From Microbacterium thalli (GTDB lineage Bacteria; Actinomycetota; Actinomycetes; Actinomycetales; Microbacteriaceae): a stretch of 64,000 nt of DNA. The translations under genes were made by a program, and so were the position numbers. Location: NCBI RefSeq assembly GCF_028737325.1, contig NZ_JAQZCH010000001.1:1036732-1100731 (forward strand), given 5' to 3'. A model generated the notes under the pieces. The model saw only the letters and a list, made by a program, of their open reading frames with translations. It ran no database searches and was not told the DNA's origin. Positions 7,206-14,112 of the stretch are shown one piece after another. Every line of letters begins with the position of its first letter. Within the stretch, counting starts at the first letter, position 1.

Positions 7206-9095
7206 ATGCAGTTCCATCACCACGGCTACGTCTCGGGTGATCCGCGCGTGCAGCCCGCCGCCGGGCGGGGCGTCGACCGTCCCGCCGAGCTGCCCGACGA
7301 GACCGACGTCCTCGTGGTCGGCTCCGGGCCGGCGGGGATGCTGCTCGCGGCGCAGCTGTCGCAGTTCCCCGACGTCGACGTGCGCCTGATCGAACGGCGC
7401 GAGGGGCGTCTCGAGCTGGGCCAGGCCGACGGCATCCAGCCGCGCAGCGTCGAGACGTTCCAGGCGTTCGGGTTCGCCGAGCGCATCATGGCCGAGGCCT
7501 ACAACATCGCCTACATGAACTTCTGGGGGCCCGACCCCGACGACCCCAGCCGCATCGTGCGGACGGCGCGGACCGAGGACTACGCGCTGCGCATGAGCGA
7601 GTTCCCCCACCTCATCGTCAACCAGGCGCGTGTGCTCGATTACTTCGCCGAGGCGGCCGCCCAGGGGCCGGGGCGAGTCGCCCCGGACTACGGCGTGGAG
7701 TTCCTCGGGCTGACGGTCGACGACGACGGCGAACGGCCCGTCGCGGTGCGCGTGCGGCACGTCGCCGGCACGCGGGCGGGGGAGGAGCGCACGATCCGGG
7801 CGAAGTACGTCGCGGGGTGCGACGGTGCGCGCAGTCGTGTGCGCGATGCGATCGGCCGGGTCCACGTCGGCGCGGCGTCGGCGCACGCGTGGGGTGTCAT
7901 GGACGTTCTCGTGAACACCGACTTCCCCGACTGGCGGATCAAGTGCGCCATCACCTCGGCCGCCGGCAACATCCTGCACATCCCTCGCGAGGGCGGCTAC
8001 CTCAGCCGCATGTACATCGATCTCGGCGAGGTGGCCCCCGACGACGACCACCGCGTGCGTCAGACGCCGATCGACGAGATCATCCGGCGCGCCAACGCCA
8101 TCCTGCATCCGTACGCGATCGACGTGAAGGAGGTCGCCTGGCACAGCGTCTACGAGGTCGGTCACCGCGTCACCGACGGGTTCGACGACGTGCCCGCGGG
8201 GGTCGAGCGCGACCCGCGCGTGTTCCTGACCGGAGACGCCTGCCACACTCACAGTGCCAAGGCGGGGCAGGGGATGAACGTCTCGATGCAGGACGGCTTC
8301 AACCTCGGCTGGAAGCTCGGCCAGGTGATCACGGGGCTCGCGCCGGCGTCGCTGCTGGCGACCTACAGTGCCGAGCGCCGCCCGGTGGCGCAGCAGCTGA
8401 TCGACTTCGACCGCGAGTGGTCCGCGCTCATGGCGCGGAAGCCGGCGGAGATCACCGACCCGCAGGACCTCGCGACCCACTACCTCGCGACGGCGGAGTT
8501 CCCCTCGGGGTTCCGCACGCGGTACGCCGCATCCGCGATCGTCGGCGGCGACCGCCACCAGGAGCTCGCCGCCGGGTTCCCGCTCGGCATGCGCTTCGCC
8601 TCGGTCCCGGTGGTGCGGGTCGCCGATGGCAACGTCGTCCACCTCGGGCACCACGCGCGCGCCGACGGGCGGTGGCGGATCTACGCGTTCGCCGACGCCC
8701 CGCCCGCCGGGGAAGCGTCGGCCCTCTCCGGCTTCGCGGACTGGCTCGCCTCGGACTCCTCCCCGGTGGCGCGGCACACCCCCGCCGGCGCCGACGTCGA
8801 TGCGCTGTTCGACGTCAAGGTCGTCTATCAGCAGCGGTACGACGAGGTCGACCTTCCACGTGTGCCCGCGATCTTCCGGCCGTGCACGGGCCCGCTCGGA
8901 TTGACGGACGAAGAAAAGGTGTTCGCGGCGGCCCCGAGCGCCTGGCACGACGTCGACATCTTCGACGAGCGCGGGCTCGCGCGCAGCGGGGTGGTCGTGG
9001 TCGTCCGGCCGGACCAGTACGTCGCGGCGGTCGTGCCGCTGTCGGCGACCGATGAGCTCGCGGCGTTCTTCGCAGGCGCCCTGCTCTCCCGTTAG
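7206..9095 (+). CDS. FAD-dependent aromatic monooxygenase, phenol 2-monooxygenase family
   Basis: This 629-residue single-component flavoprotein hydroxylase shows the three FAD/NADPH motifs of its class. They are VVGSGPAGMLLAAQL near residue 40, the DG motif GCDGARSRVRDAIG near 210, and the GD motif FLTGDACHTHSAKAGQGMN near 345. The last 170 or so residues resemble the thioredoxin-like dimerisation domain of phenol hydroxylase and 3-hydroxybenzoate 4-monooxygenase. It lies just downstream of the transporter gene and probably shares its promoter. Homoprotocatechuate is usually made by the two-component HpaBC hydroxylase, which is absent here, so this enzyme may supply the catechol from a hydroxyphenylacetate. 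That is inference. A hydroxybenzoate or phenol substrate is also possible. Its stop shares four bases (TTAG) with the convergent ThDP enzyme stop. Confidence 0.87.
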   Translation: MQFHHHGYVSGDPRVQPAAGRGVDRPAELPDETDVLVVGSGPAGMLLAAQLSQFPDVDVRLIERREGRLELGQADGIQPRSVETFQAFGFAERIMAEAYNIAYMNFWGPDPDDPSRIVRTARTEDYALRMSEFPHLIVNQARVLDYFAEAAAQGPGRVAPDYGVEFLGLTVDDDGERPVAVRVRHVAGTRAGEERTIRAKYVAGCDGARSRVRDAIGRVHVGAASAHAWGVMDVLVNTDFPDWRIKCAITSAAGNILHIPREGGYLSRMYIDLGEVAPDDDHRVRQTPIDEIIRRANAILHPYAIDVKEVAWHSVYEVGHRVTDGFDDVPAGVERDPRVFLTGDACHTHSAKAGQGMNVSMQDGFNLGWKLGQVITGLAPASLLATYSAERRPVAQQLIDFDREWSALMARKPAEITDPQDLATHYLATAEFPSGFRTRYAASAIVGGDRHQELAAGFPLGMRFASVPVVRVADGNVVHLGHHARADGRWRIYAFADAPPAGEASALSGFADWLASDSSPVARHTPAGADVDALFDVKVVYQQRYDEVDLPRVPAIFRPCTGPLGLTDEEKVFAAAPSAWHDVDIFDERGLARSGVVVVVRPDQYVAAVVPLSATDELAAFFAGALLSR

Positions 9096-10744
9096 GAGTT
9101 CACGCGCAGGATCTCCTCCTGGTACGGGGCGCGGATCGCCGCCGACACCCGCAGGTCGAGCAGCAGGAACGGCCGGTCGTCGGCGGGGCGCTCGCGCCAC
9201 CGGGCGAGGGCGTCGAGATCGTCGAGGGTGCGTACGACGACGCCCTCGCCCCCGACCGCCCGCGCCAACGCGGCGAAGTCGACCTCGGGGATGAGCATGG
9301 GAGCCGGTGCGAGCCCCTGTGCCCCGTACAGGTGCACCTCGGCGCCGTACGCCCGGTCGTTCCAGACGACCGCGAGCCCGCGGCCCCCGGCGACGCGGAC
9401 GGCCGACTCGAGGTCGGCGACGGCCATGAGGCCTCCGCCGTCGCCGGTGGTGAGCACGATCGTCGCGTCGGGCCGGGCGGTCGCCGCGCCCGGCACCGAC
9501 GGGAAGCCGAGCCCGATGGACTGATAGGCGGTGCCGATCATCATCATCCGGTCGGGCGAGGCCACGGGCCAGTACATGTTCGCCCAGCCGATGAAGTGGC
9601 CGCCGTCCGAGACGACCACACGGTCGTCCGGCAGCAGCTCGGCGAGGCGCCGGGCGGCAGAGCGGGGATCGAGCCGGCCGTCGAGCGCGAGCTCGTCGCC
9701 ATGGTCGTAGGCGCGCAGGGCCGCGACGTCGAGGGTCTCGCGCCACCGGCTCGAGCCCGCGTCGAGTGCCGTCAGCTCGTCGACGAGGGCGCGGGCGGCG
9801 ATGCCGGCGTCGGCGCGCACGTAGTGCCCGACATGGGGATGCGTCGCGGTGGAGGCCACATCGATCTGCGCCACCGTCGTGCCGGGGGCGAAGAGGGCGC
9901 CGAACCGCATCGTGAACTGGTTGAGCGAGGCGCCGAACACCACGACGACGTCTGCCGTGCGGACGACGTCCATCGCCGCCTCGGCCCCGAAGCCCCCGGT
10001 CACGCCGAGGTCGAACTCCTGTCGGGGGAACACACCCCGCCCCAGCGCGGTCGTCGCGGTGACGGCTCCCGTGGCATCCGCGAGGGCGCCCAGGGCGGGG
10101 CCCGCATCTGCGAGCCAGGCGCCGCGTCCGGCGATCAGCAGCGGCCGCTCCGCGCGCGCGAGGGCGTGGGCGATCCGGTGAAGGGTTCCCGCCGCGAACG
10201 GCGACGCGGGCGCGAGGGCACGGGGGAGGCGCGGTTCGGTGATCTCGGGCAGTGCGCCGGCCTCGGCCTTGGCGACGTCGTAGGGGATCGCGAGGACCAC
10301 CGGCGACGAGAAAGCGAGGGCATGCTCGATCGCGATGACGGTGGTGGCCACGGCATCCGTCCGTCCGACCGTGTAGGTGCGCACCCCGACCGCCGACGCG
10401 AGGGCGATCTGGTCCACGTCCCACGGGCGCGGCCCCGACGTGGGCGCGTCGCCGACGACGAGTACGAGCGGCGAGCGGGCCTGCGCGGCTTCGGCCAGTG
10501 CGGTGAGGGTGTTGGTGAACCCGGCCCCGTAGGTCGCTGTCGCCGCGGCCAGCCCGCCGCCGGCGCGGTGGTGGGCGTCGGCCGCGACCACACCGCCGGC
10601 CTCGTGGCGCAGAGCCGTGAAGGTGACGTCGGCCGATCGCTCGAGCGCGTCGAGCAGATGGGCGTTGCCGTTGCCCATCACCCCGAAGACGTGCGAGACA
10701 TGACGGGAGAGAGCGGAAGCGACGTGCGCGGACACGGACGGCAT
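9092..10744 (-). CDS. ThDP-dependent enzyme, acetolactate synthase/decarboxylase superfamily
   Basis: This 550-residue protein has the usual three-domain architecture. The N-terminal PYR domain carries the catalytic Glu in ALRHEAGGVVAADAHHRAGG (about residue 50). The middle domain is nucleotide-fold-like (LLIAGRGAWLADAGPAL). The C-terminal PP domain has the thiamine-diphosphate motif GDGGGLMAVADLES ending in VVWNDRAYGAE. The ATG at 10744 has AAAGG about 8 nt upstream, and an in-frame extension upstream lacks similarity. It converges on the monooxygenase gene with overlapping stop codons. Relatives include acetolactate synthase, benzoylformate decarboxylase and arylpyruvate decarboxylases. Decarboxylation of an aromatic 2-oxo acid feeding the phenylacetate route would suit the neighbourhood but is not shown by sequence. 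No small regulatory subunit gene is adjacent, which argues against acetolactate synthase. Confidence 0.83.
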   Translation of the reverse strand: MPSVSAHVASALSRHVSHVFGVMGNGNAHLLDALERSADVTFTALRHEAGGVVAADAHHRAGGGLAAATATYGAGFTNTLTALAEAAQARSPLVLVVGDAPTSGPRPWDVDQIALASAVGVRTYTVGRTDAVATTVIAIEHALAFSSPVVLAIPYDVAKAEAGALPEITEPRLPRALAPASPFAAGTLHRIAHALARAERPLLIAGRGAWLADAGPALGALADATGAVTATTALGRGVFPRQEFDLGVTGGFGAEAAMDVVRTADVVVVFGASLNQFTMRFGALFAPGTTVAQIDVASTATHPHVGHYVRADAGIAARALVDELTALDAGSSRWRETLDVAALRAYDHGDELALDGRLDPRSAARRLAELLPDDRVVVSDGGHFIGWANMYWPVASPDRMMMIGTAYQSIGLGFPSVPGAATARPDATIVLTTGDGGGLMAVADLESAVRVAGGRGLAVVWNDRAYGAEVHLYGAQGLAPAPMLIPEVDFAALARAVGGEGVVVRTLDDLDALARWRERPADDRPFLLLDLRVSAAIRAPYQEEILRVNS

Positions 10745-10834
10745 GTGATGCCTTTCGAGACGTAACGGGATCGAGGCCGTATGTGTCTCGCGTGCGATGC
10801 CGCTTCGTGCCCATTTTTCGAGCACCGACGACAA

Positions 10835-10880
10835 CGCCGCCGTCGGACGTTCCGATTATAGGAACGTCACGACGGCGGCG
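10835..10880. terminator. Hairpin terminator between the DUF7882 and ThDP genes
   Basis: A long inverted repeat (left CGCCGCCGTC then GGACGTTCC, loop GATTATA, right GGAACGTC-A-CGACGGCGGCG) sits 15 bp beyond the 3' end of the minus-strand DUF7882 gene. It would stop that transcript before the ThDP gene. There is no U-rich tail, as is common in high-GC actinobacteria. Confidence 0.75.
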
Positions 10881-10895
10881 TGAAGAGGATGCGGG

Positions 10896-11252
10896 TTACG
10901 CGGGCACCTTGAGGCGGGGGACACCGCCGGTGACCGGGCGAAGCTCGCGCTGCGGTGCCTCGGGGATCTCCTCGTCGAGAGCCACGATGAGACCGGCGGA
11001 GGACGTCGCGGCGTTCGCCATGTCACGAACGGCCTGCGGGTTGAGCACCTCCATGTCGGCGGTGTCGAACACGAAGCGCAGCGGAATCGAGGGCTGCAGC
11101 CAGATGGAGGAACGGCTCTCGTCGTTCGTCCAGGACATCATGAAGCTCTCGTTGCGTCGCAGCTTCGTGGCGATGACCACCTTGAGGTGCGCGAGCAGGC
11201 GGTCGGGGATCTCGATGCGGGTGTCGGAGTTTCCGTAGTGGAGCTGTCCCAT
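10896..11252 (-). CDS. DUF7882-type small protein (paralogue 1)
   Basis: This 118-residue protein of unknown function belongs to a family common in Microbacteriaceae, which I believe is catalogued as DUF7882. It starts MGQLHYGNSDTRIEIPDRLL and carries the family core AHLKVVIATKLRRNESFMMSW followed by an aromatic beta-rich segment (SSIWLQPSIPLRFVFDT). A second copy lies at 16106-16408 and shares DRLLAHL-VV and KLRRNE-FM. The fold and role are unknown. Database names linking the family to DNA ligase are not supported by any visible ligase motif. It has its own promoter (11310-11339) and is divergent from a MarR regulator gene. The cysteine-free, soluble composition suggests a cytosolic protein. 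Confidence 0.8.
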   Translation of the reverse strand: MGQLHYGNSDTRIEIPDRLLAHLKVVIATKLRRNESFMMSWTNDESRSSIWLQPSIPLRFVFDTADMEVLNPQAVRDMANAATSSAGLIVALDEEIPEAPQRELRPVTGGVPRLKVPA

Positions 11253-11309
11253 GCTGTCCTCCTGAGATCGTCTTTCGGGGGGCGGGAGCGTGTTTGATCC
11301 CTCGGTAAG

Positions 11310-11339
11310 TATCTAGTCAGACAAGACACTTTCTGTCAA
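11310..11339 (-). promoter_or_regulatory. Promoter of the DUF7882 gene
   Basis: Reading leftward there is a perfect -35 TTGACA (11339-11334), an 18-bp spacer and a -10 TAGATA (11315-11310). The intergenic DNA between the divergent genes is clearly AT-richer than its surroundings. A short imperfect repeat GACACTTTCTGTC lies in the spacer region and could be a MarR site. Confidence 0.6.
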
Positions 11340-11402
11340 TTCGTAGTTCTATGTATCTCGGGCGCTGTGAAAGAAAGAATCTGTCATGCCCGCCTAGTGT
11401 CC

Positions 11403-11408
11403 TATGAT
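11403..11408 (+). promoter_or_regulatory. -10 box of the MarR gene
   Basis: TATGAT at 11403-11408 is a good -10 element 25 bp upstream of the chosen MarR start. No convincing -35 box is present (TCTGTC at 17-bp spacing). AAGGAGG at about 11417-11423 is the ribosome binding site that fixes the start at 11433. Confidence 0.5.
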
Positions 11409-11432
11409 GGCGACGCAAGGAGGTGGCAGCCG

Positions 11433-11942
11433 ATGCCTCAGAACGTCGTTCGCCATGAAGGACTTCATCTGTATGCCGATCAGCCGCGAGAAGAAGTCGG
11501 TCGCACGCTGAGCGACGCCGTACTGCGTCTGCGTCGCGCCGAGCAGGTGCAGGCGGGCCTCGCCGTGCGCGCTTCGGAGCTCTCGGCGATCGACCTGACC
11601 GCGCTGCGATACCTCGTCCAGGGGCACCGCGACGGGCGCGACCTCGGCCCCAAGGACCTCATCGTCATGCTCGCGACCTCGAGCGCGACGGTGACGAACG
11701 TCGTCGAGCGCCTCGCGTCGAAGGGGTATGTCGAGCGGGTGCAGCATCCGAGCGACCGTCGCGCGCACTACCTCGTGCCGACCGAGGCCGCCGTCGCCCG
11801 CGTCGACGAAGCCTTCGCCGCCCACCACCGCGCCATCGTCACCGTCATCGATGAGCTCGACGAAGAGCGGGCAGCGATCGCCGCGGAGGTCATCGGCCTC
11901 ATCGCCGCCGCTCTCGACGAGGTCGCCGCGCGCGCGGGCTGA
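11433..11942 (+). CDS. MarR-family transcriptional regulator
   Basis: This 169-residue winged-helix protein has a helix-turn-helix around LGPKDLIVMLATSSATVTNVVERLASKGYV and the wing motif HPSDRRAHYLVPTEAA typical of MarR proteins. The start at 11433 follows a consensus AAGGAGG; the open frame extends upstream without family support. It is divergent from a DUF7882 gene and is followed by a bidirectional hairpin. The same family pair occurs again at 15656-16408, where the MarR protein has the parallel sequence TPTDIAASLGISTPTATTILKRLHDGGLV. MarR proteins bind short palindromes as dimers and are released by small molecules. The target here is probably the shared intergenic region. Confidence 0.87.
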   Translation: MPQNVVRHEGLHLYADQPREEVGRTLSDAVLRLRRAEQVQAGLAVRASELSAIDLTALRYLVQGHRDGRDLGPKDLIVMLATSSATVTNVVERLASKGYVERVQHPSDRRAHYLVPTEAAVARVDEAFAAHHRAIVTVIDELDEERAAIAAEVIGLIAAALDEVAARAG

Positions 11943-11977
11943 CCGCGCGTCGCCGCTCGTCTCCGGTCAGCGGACGA

Positions 11978-12028
11978 ACGAAACGGGGCCGGTTCCACAC
12001 CCTCGGGTGGGAGCCGGCCCCGTTTCGT
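11978..12028. terminator. Bidirectional hairpin between convergent genes
   Basis: The arms ACGAAACGGGGCCGG (11978-11992) and CCGGCCCCGTTTCGT (12014-12028) are perfectly complementary. They lie between the MarR gene (plus) and the 40-codon gene at 12032 (minus), so they can serve both. Confidence 0.85.
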
Positions 12029-12031
12029 GCG

Positions 12032-12154
12032 TCAGCTGTCTTCGCCCTCGGCCTGCGACGGGTGGCCCGGCATCTCTTCGGGGGCTTCGCCCGTGTCGGG
12101 GTGTTCGGGATCGGCGCCCTCGGCCTGGCTGGGCTTCGCATCGTCTCGTGACAT
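12032..12154 (-). CDS. Small acidic hypothetical protein, 40 aa
   Basis: This short gene encodes a very acidic, Pro/Glu-rich 40-residue protein starting MSRDDAKPSQAEGADPEHPD and ending SQAEGEDS. Its reality is supported by a strong ribosome binding site (AAAGGAG, 6-7 nt before the ATG at 12154) and by a perfect hairpin terminator immediately after its stop. An internal repeat (PSQAEG occurs twice) suggests a disordered protein. No function can be assigned. Confidence 0.65.
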   Translation of the reverse strand: MSRDDAKPSQAEGADPEHPDTGEAPEEMPGHPSQAEGEDS

Positions 12155-12256
12155 CGACGGTCTCCTTTCGATGAGCTCGTCCTGCTTGGCTATCACGCTT
12201 GCCGCACCCCCGCCATCCCCTGGTCCCGGCGCAGACGTCGTGCTTACGGTCGGGCC

Positions 12257-12475
12257 ATGTCCGACTCATCTGATCTTTCGACCGACGAAGGCAAGCGACG
12301 CGAGGAGCTGCTGCGCGCAGGAGGCTCGACCGAGGCCGACGCCGCGCCCCGCATTCAGACCAGCGAGCACGACGGTGTCACGCGCATCGACATCGCCGAC
12401 ACGGCCGCGGTGCGCCCCGGCCCCGGCCCGGGCACGCCCGAAGCCGACGGCATCGAGACGGAGGACGGACGATGA
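12257..12475 (+). CDS. Small hypothetical protein, 72 aa, leading an oxidoreductase operon
   Basis: This 72-residue hydrophilic protein (MSDSSDLSTDEGKRREELLR at the start, a Pro/Gly-rich tail at the end) has no recognised domain. TACGGT lies exactly 6 nt before the ATG at 12257, the pattern of a leaderless promoter. Its stop overlaps the ATG of the zinc dehydrogenase gene in an ATGA, so translation of the two is probably coupled. The composition suggests a disordered protein. Because of its position it may simply be a translated leader that allows efficient expression of the operon. Confidence 0.6.
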   Translation: MSDSSDLSTDEGKRREELLRAGGSTEADAAPRIQTSEHDGVTRIDIADTAAVRPGPGPGTPEADGIETEDGR

Positions 12476-13647
12476 AGGCGCTGACCTGGCAGGGCCGTCG
12501 CAACGTCTCGGTCGAGACGGTGCCCGATCCCGAGATCCTCGAGCCGACCGACGCGATCGTGAAGATCACCTCGACCGCGATCTGCGGCTCCGATCTGCAC
12601 CTCTACGAGATCTTCGGTCCGTTCATCGACAGCGGCGACGTGCTCGGACACGAACCCATGGGCGTTGTCGTCGAGGTGGGCTCGGCGGTGACGAACCTCG
12701 CCGTCGGCGACCGCATCGTCGTGCCCTTCAACATCTCGTGCGGGCACTGCTTCATGTGTCGGCGCGGCCTGCAGTCGCAGTGCGAGACGACGCAGGTGAC
12801 CGAGTACGGCAGCGGCGCCTCGCTGTTCGGCTACACGAAGCTCTACGGGCAGGTGCCGGGCGGCCAGGCCGAGTACCTGCGGGTGCCGCTGGCCGACTAC
12901 AACCACATCCGCGTGGGCTCCGACCTGCCCGACGACCGGTACCTGTTCCTCAGCGACATCCTTCCCACCGCCTGGCAGGGCGTCGAGTACGCCGACGTGC
13001 CCGAGGGCGGCACGCTCGCGGTCATGGGTCTCGGACCCGTGGGGCAGTTCGTCGCCCGCGTCGGCGTGCACCGCGGCTACCGCGTGCTCGCGGTCGATCC
13101 GGTGGCGGAGCGCCGTGAGATGGCCGAGCGACACGGAGTCGACGTCTTCGACCTCACCGACTCGGTGGTCGACGAGCTGCGCGATCTCACCGAGGGCCGC
13201 GGCGCGGATGCCGTCGTGGATGCCGTCGGCATGGAGGCGCACGGAAACCCCGGGGTCGCGGCGGTGCACAAGGCCGTGGGCCTGCTGCCCGACGGTCTGG
13301 CGCAGAAGGTCATGGAGACCGGCGGGCTCGACCGGCTGGCCGCGCTCCACGCCTCGATCGACGTCGTGCGTCGCGGCGGCACCGTGTCGCTCAGCGGCGT
13401 CTACGCCGGCGAGGCCGACATGATGCCGATGAAGACGATGTTCGACAAGCAGCTGAGCCTGCGGATGGGTCAGTGCAACGTCAAGCGCTGGATCGACGAC
13501 CTGCTGCCACTCGTCGAAGACCCCGCCGACCCCCTCGGCGTCATGGATCTGACGACGCACCGTGCGCCCCTCGCCGACGCGCCGGGGTTGTACGAGACGT
13601 TCCAGAAGAAGCAGGACGGCTGCATCAAGGTGGTGCTGCAGCCGTGA
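12472..13647 (+). CDS. Zinc-dependent alcohol/formaldehyde dehydrogenase family protein
   Basis: This 391-residue medium-chain dehydrogenase/reductase binds NAD(P) and oxidises an alcohol or adduct. Visible features are catalytic zinc residues in ICGSDLHLYE and GHEPMGVVVEVG, the four-cysteine structural zinc loop CGHCFMCRRGLQSQC with CxxCxxCx7C spacing, and a Rossmann motif GLGPVGQFVARV. The long insertion after the Rossmann region (GNPGVAAVHKAVGLLPDGLA) is characteristic of the glutathione-independent formaldehyde dehydrogenase-like branch. It is the second gene of a four-gene operon (12257-15563) with an SRPBCC protein and a phytoene-dehydrogenase-like flavoprotein. The substrate is unknown. 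Formaldehyde or another small aldehyde/alcohol is the default from the family. Confidence 0.87.
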   Translation: MKALTWQGRRNVSVETVPDPEILEPTDAIVKITSTAICGSDLHLYEIFGPFIDSGDVLGHEPMGVVVEVGSAVTNLAVGDRIVVPFNISCGHCFMCRRGLQSQCETTQVTEYGSGASLFGYTKLYGQVPGGQAEYLRVPLADYNHIRVGSDLPDDRYLFLSDILPTAWQGVEYADVPEGGTLAVMGLGPVGQFVARVGVHRGYRVLAVDPVAERREMAERHGVDVFDLTDSVVDELRDLTEGRGADAVVDAVGMEAHGNPGVAAVHKAVGLLPDGLAQKVMETGGLDRLAALHASIDVVRRGGTVSLSGVYAGEADMMPMKTMFDKQLSLRMGQCNVKRWIDDLLPLVEDPADPLGVMDLTTHRAPLADAPGLYETFQKKQDGCIKVVLQP

Positions 13648-13671
13648 CGATGGCCGAACGAGGAGGTTGCC

Positions 13672-14112
13672 ATGGCGCGTAGCGTTCGGGTCATGAACTG
13701 CGCACCCGAGGATGTCTTCGCGGTGCTGGGCGACGGGTGGCTCTTCCCCGCCTGGGTCGTCGGCGCCTCGCGGATGCGCGACGTCGCCGACACCTGGCCG
13801 CGGGAGGGCTCCCGCCTGCACCACTCGTTCGGCGTCTGGCCGTTCGTCATCGACGACACCACGTCGGTGCTCGAGTTCGATCCGCCGCGGCGCATGGTGC
13901 TGCAGGCGCGGGGCTGGCCGATCGGCGAGGCGCGCGTCACACTCGACGTGAAACCGCGTGGTGAGGGGTGCGTCGTGCGCCTGCAGGAGTTCGCGGCCGA
14001 AGGCCCCGGGTCGTTCATCCCGCAGCCGCTGCTCGACCCGGCCCTCATGGTGCGCAACGCCGAGACGCTGCGCCGGTTGGCGCACCTGGCGGAGGGTGGC
14101 GCGGGACGGTGA
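13672..14112 (+). CDS. SRPBCC (START-like) family protein
   Basis: This 146-residue protein has the helix-grip fold pattern of SRPBCC/polyketide-cyclase-like proteins: MNCAPEDVFAVLGDGWLFPAWVVG at the N-terminus, a central run of beta strands, and a long C-terminal helix (LMVRNAETLRRLAHLAE). Such proteins bind hydrophobic ligands in a deep pocket. It has a GAGGAGG ribosome binding site, lies 24 nt after the dehydrogenase, and its stop overlaps the GTG start of the following flavoprotein. The shared operon suggests it binds or delivers the lipid-like substrate of that flavoprotein. This is inference. Confidence 0.8.
   Translation: MARSVRVMNCAPEDVFAVLGDGWLFPAWVVGASRMRDVADTWPREGSRLHHSFGVWPFVIDDTTSVLEFDPPRRMVLQARGWPIGEARVTLDVKPRGEGCVVRLQEFAAEGPGSFIPQPLLDPALMVRNAETLRRLAHLAEGGAGR

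Noticed and set aside
7077..10814. A very long open frame on the minus strand opposite the monooxygenase and ThDP genes
   Set aside because: High-GC DNA keeps antisense frames open. This one is Arg/Asp/Gly-rich, has no domain, and is opposite well-supported genes.
10896..11252. ATP-dependent DNA ligase name for the DUF7882 proteins
   Set aside because: No ligase nucleotidyltransferase motif (KxDG) is visible, and the proteins are only about 100-118 residues.
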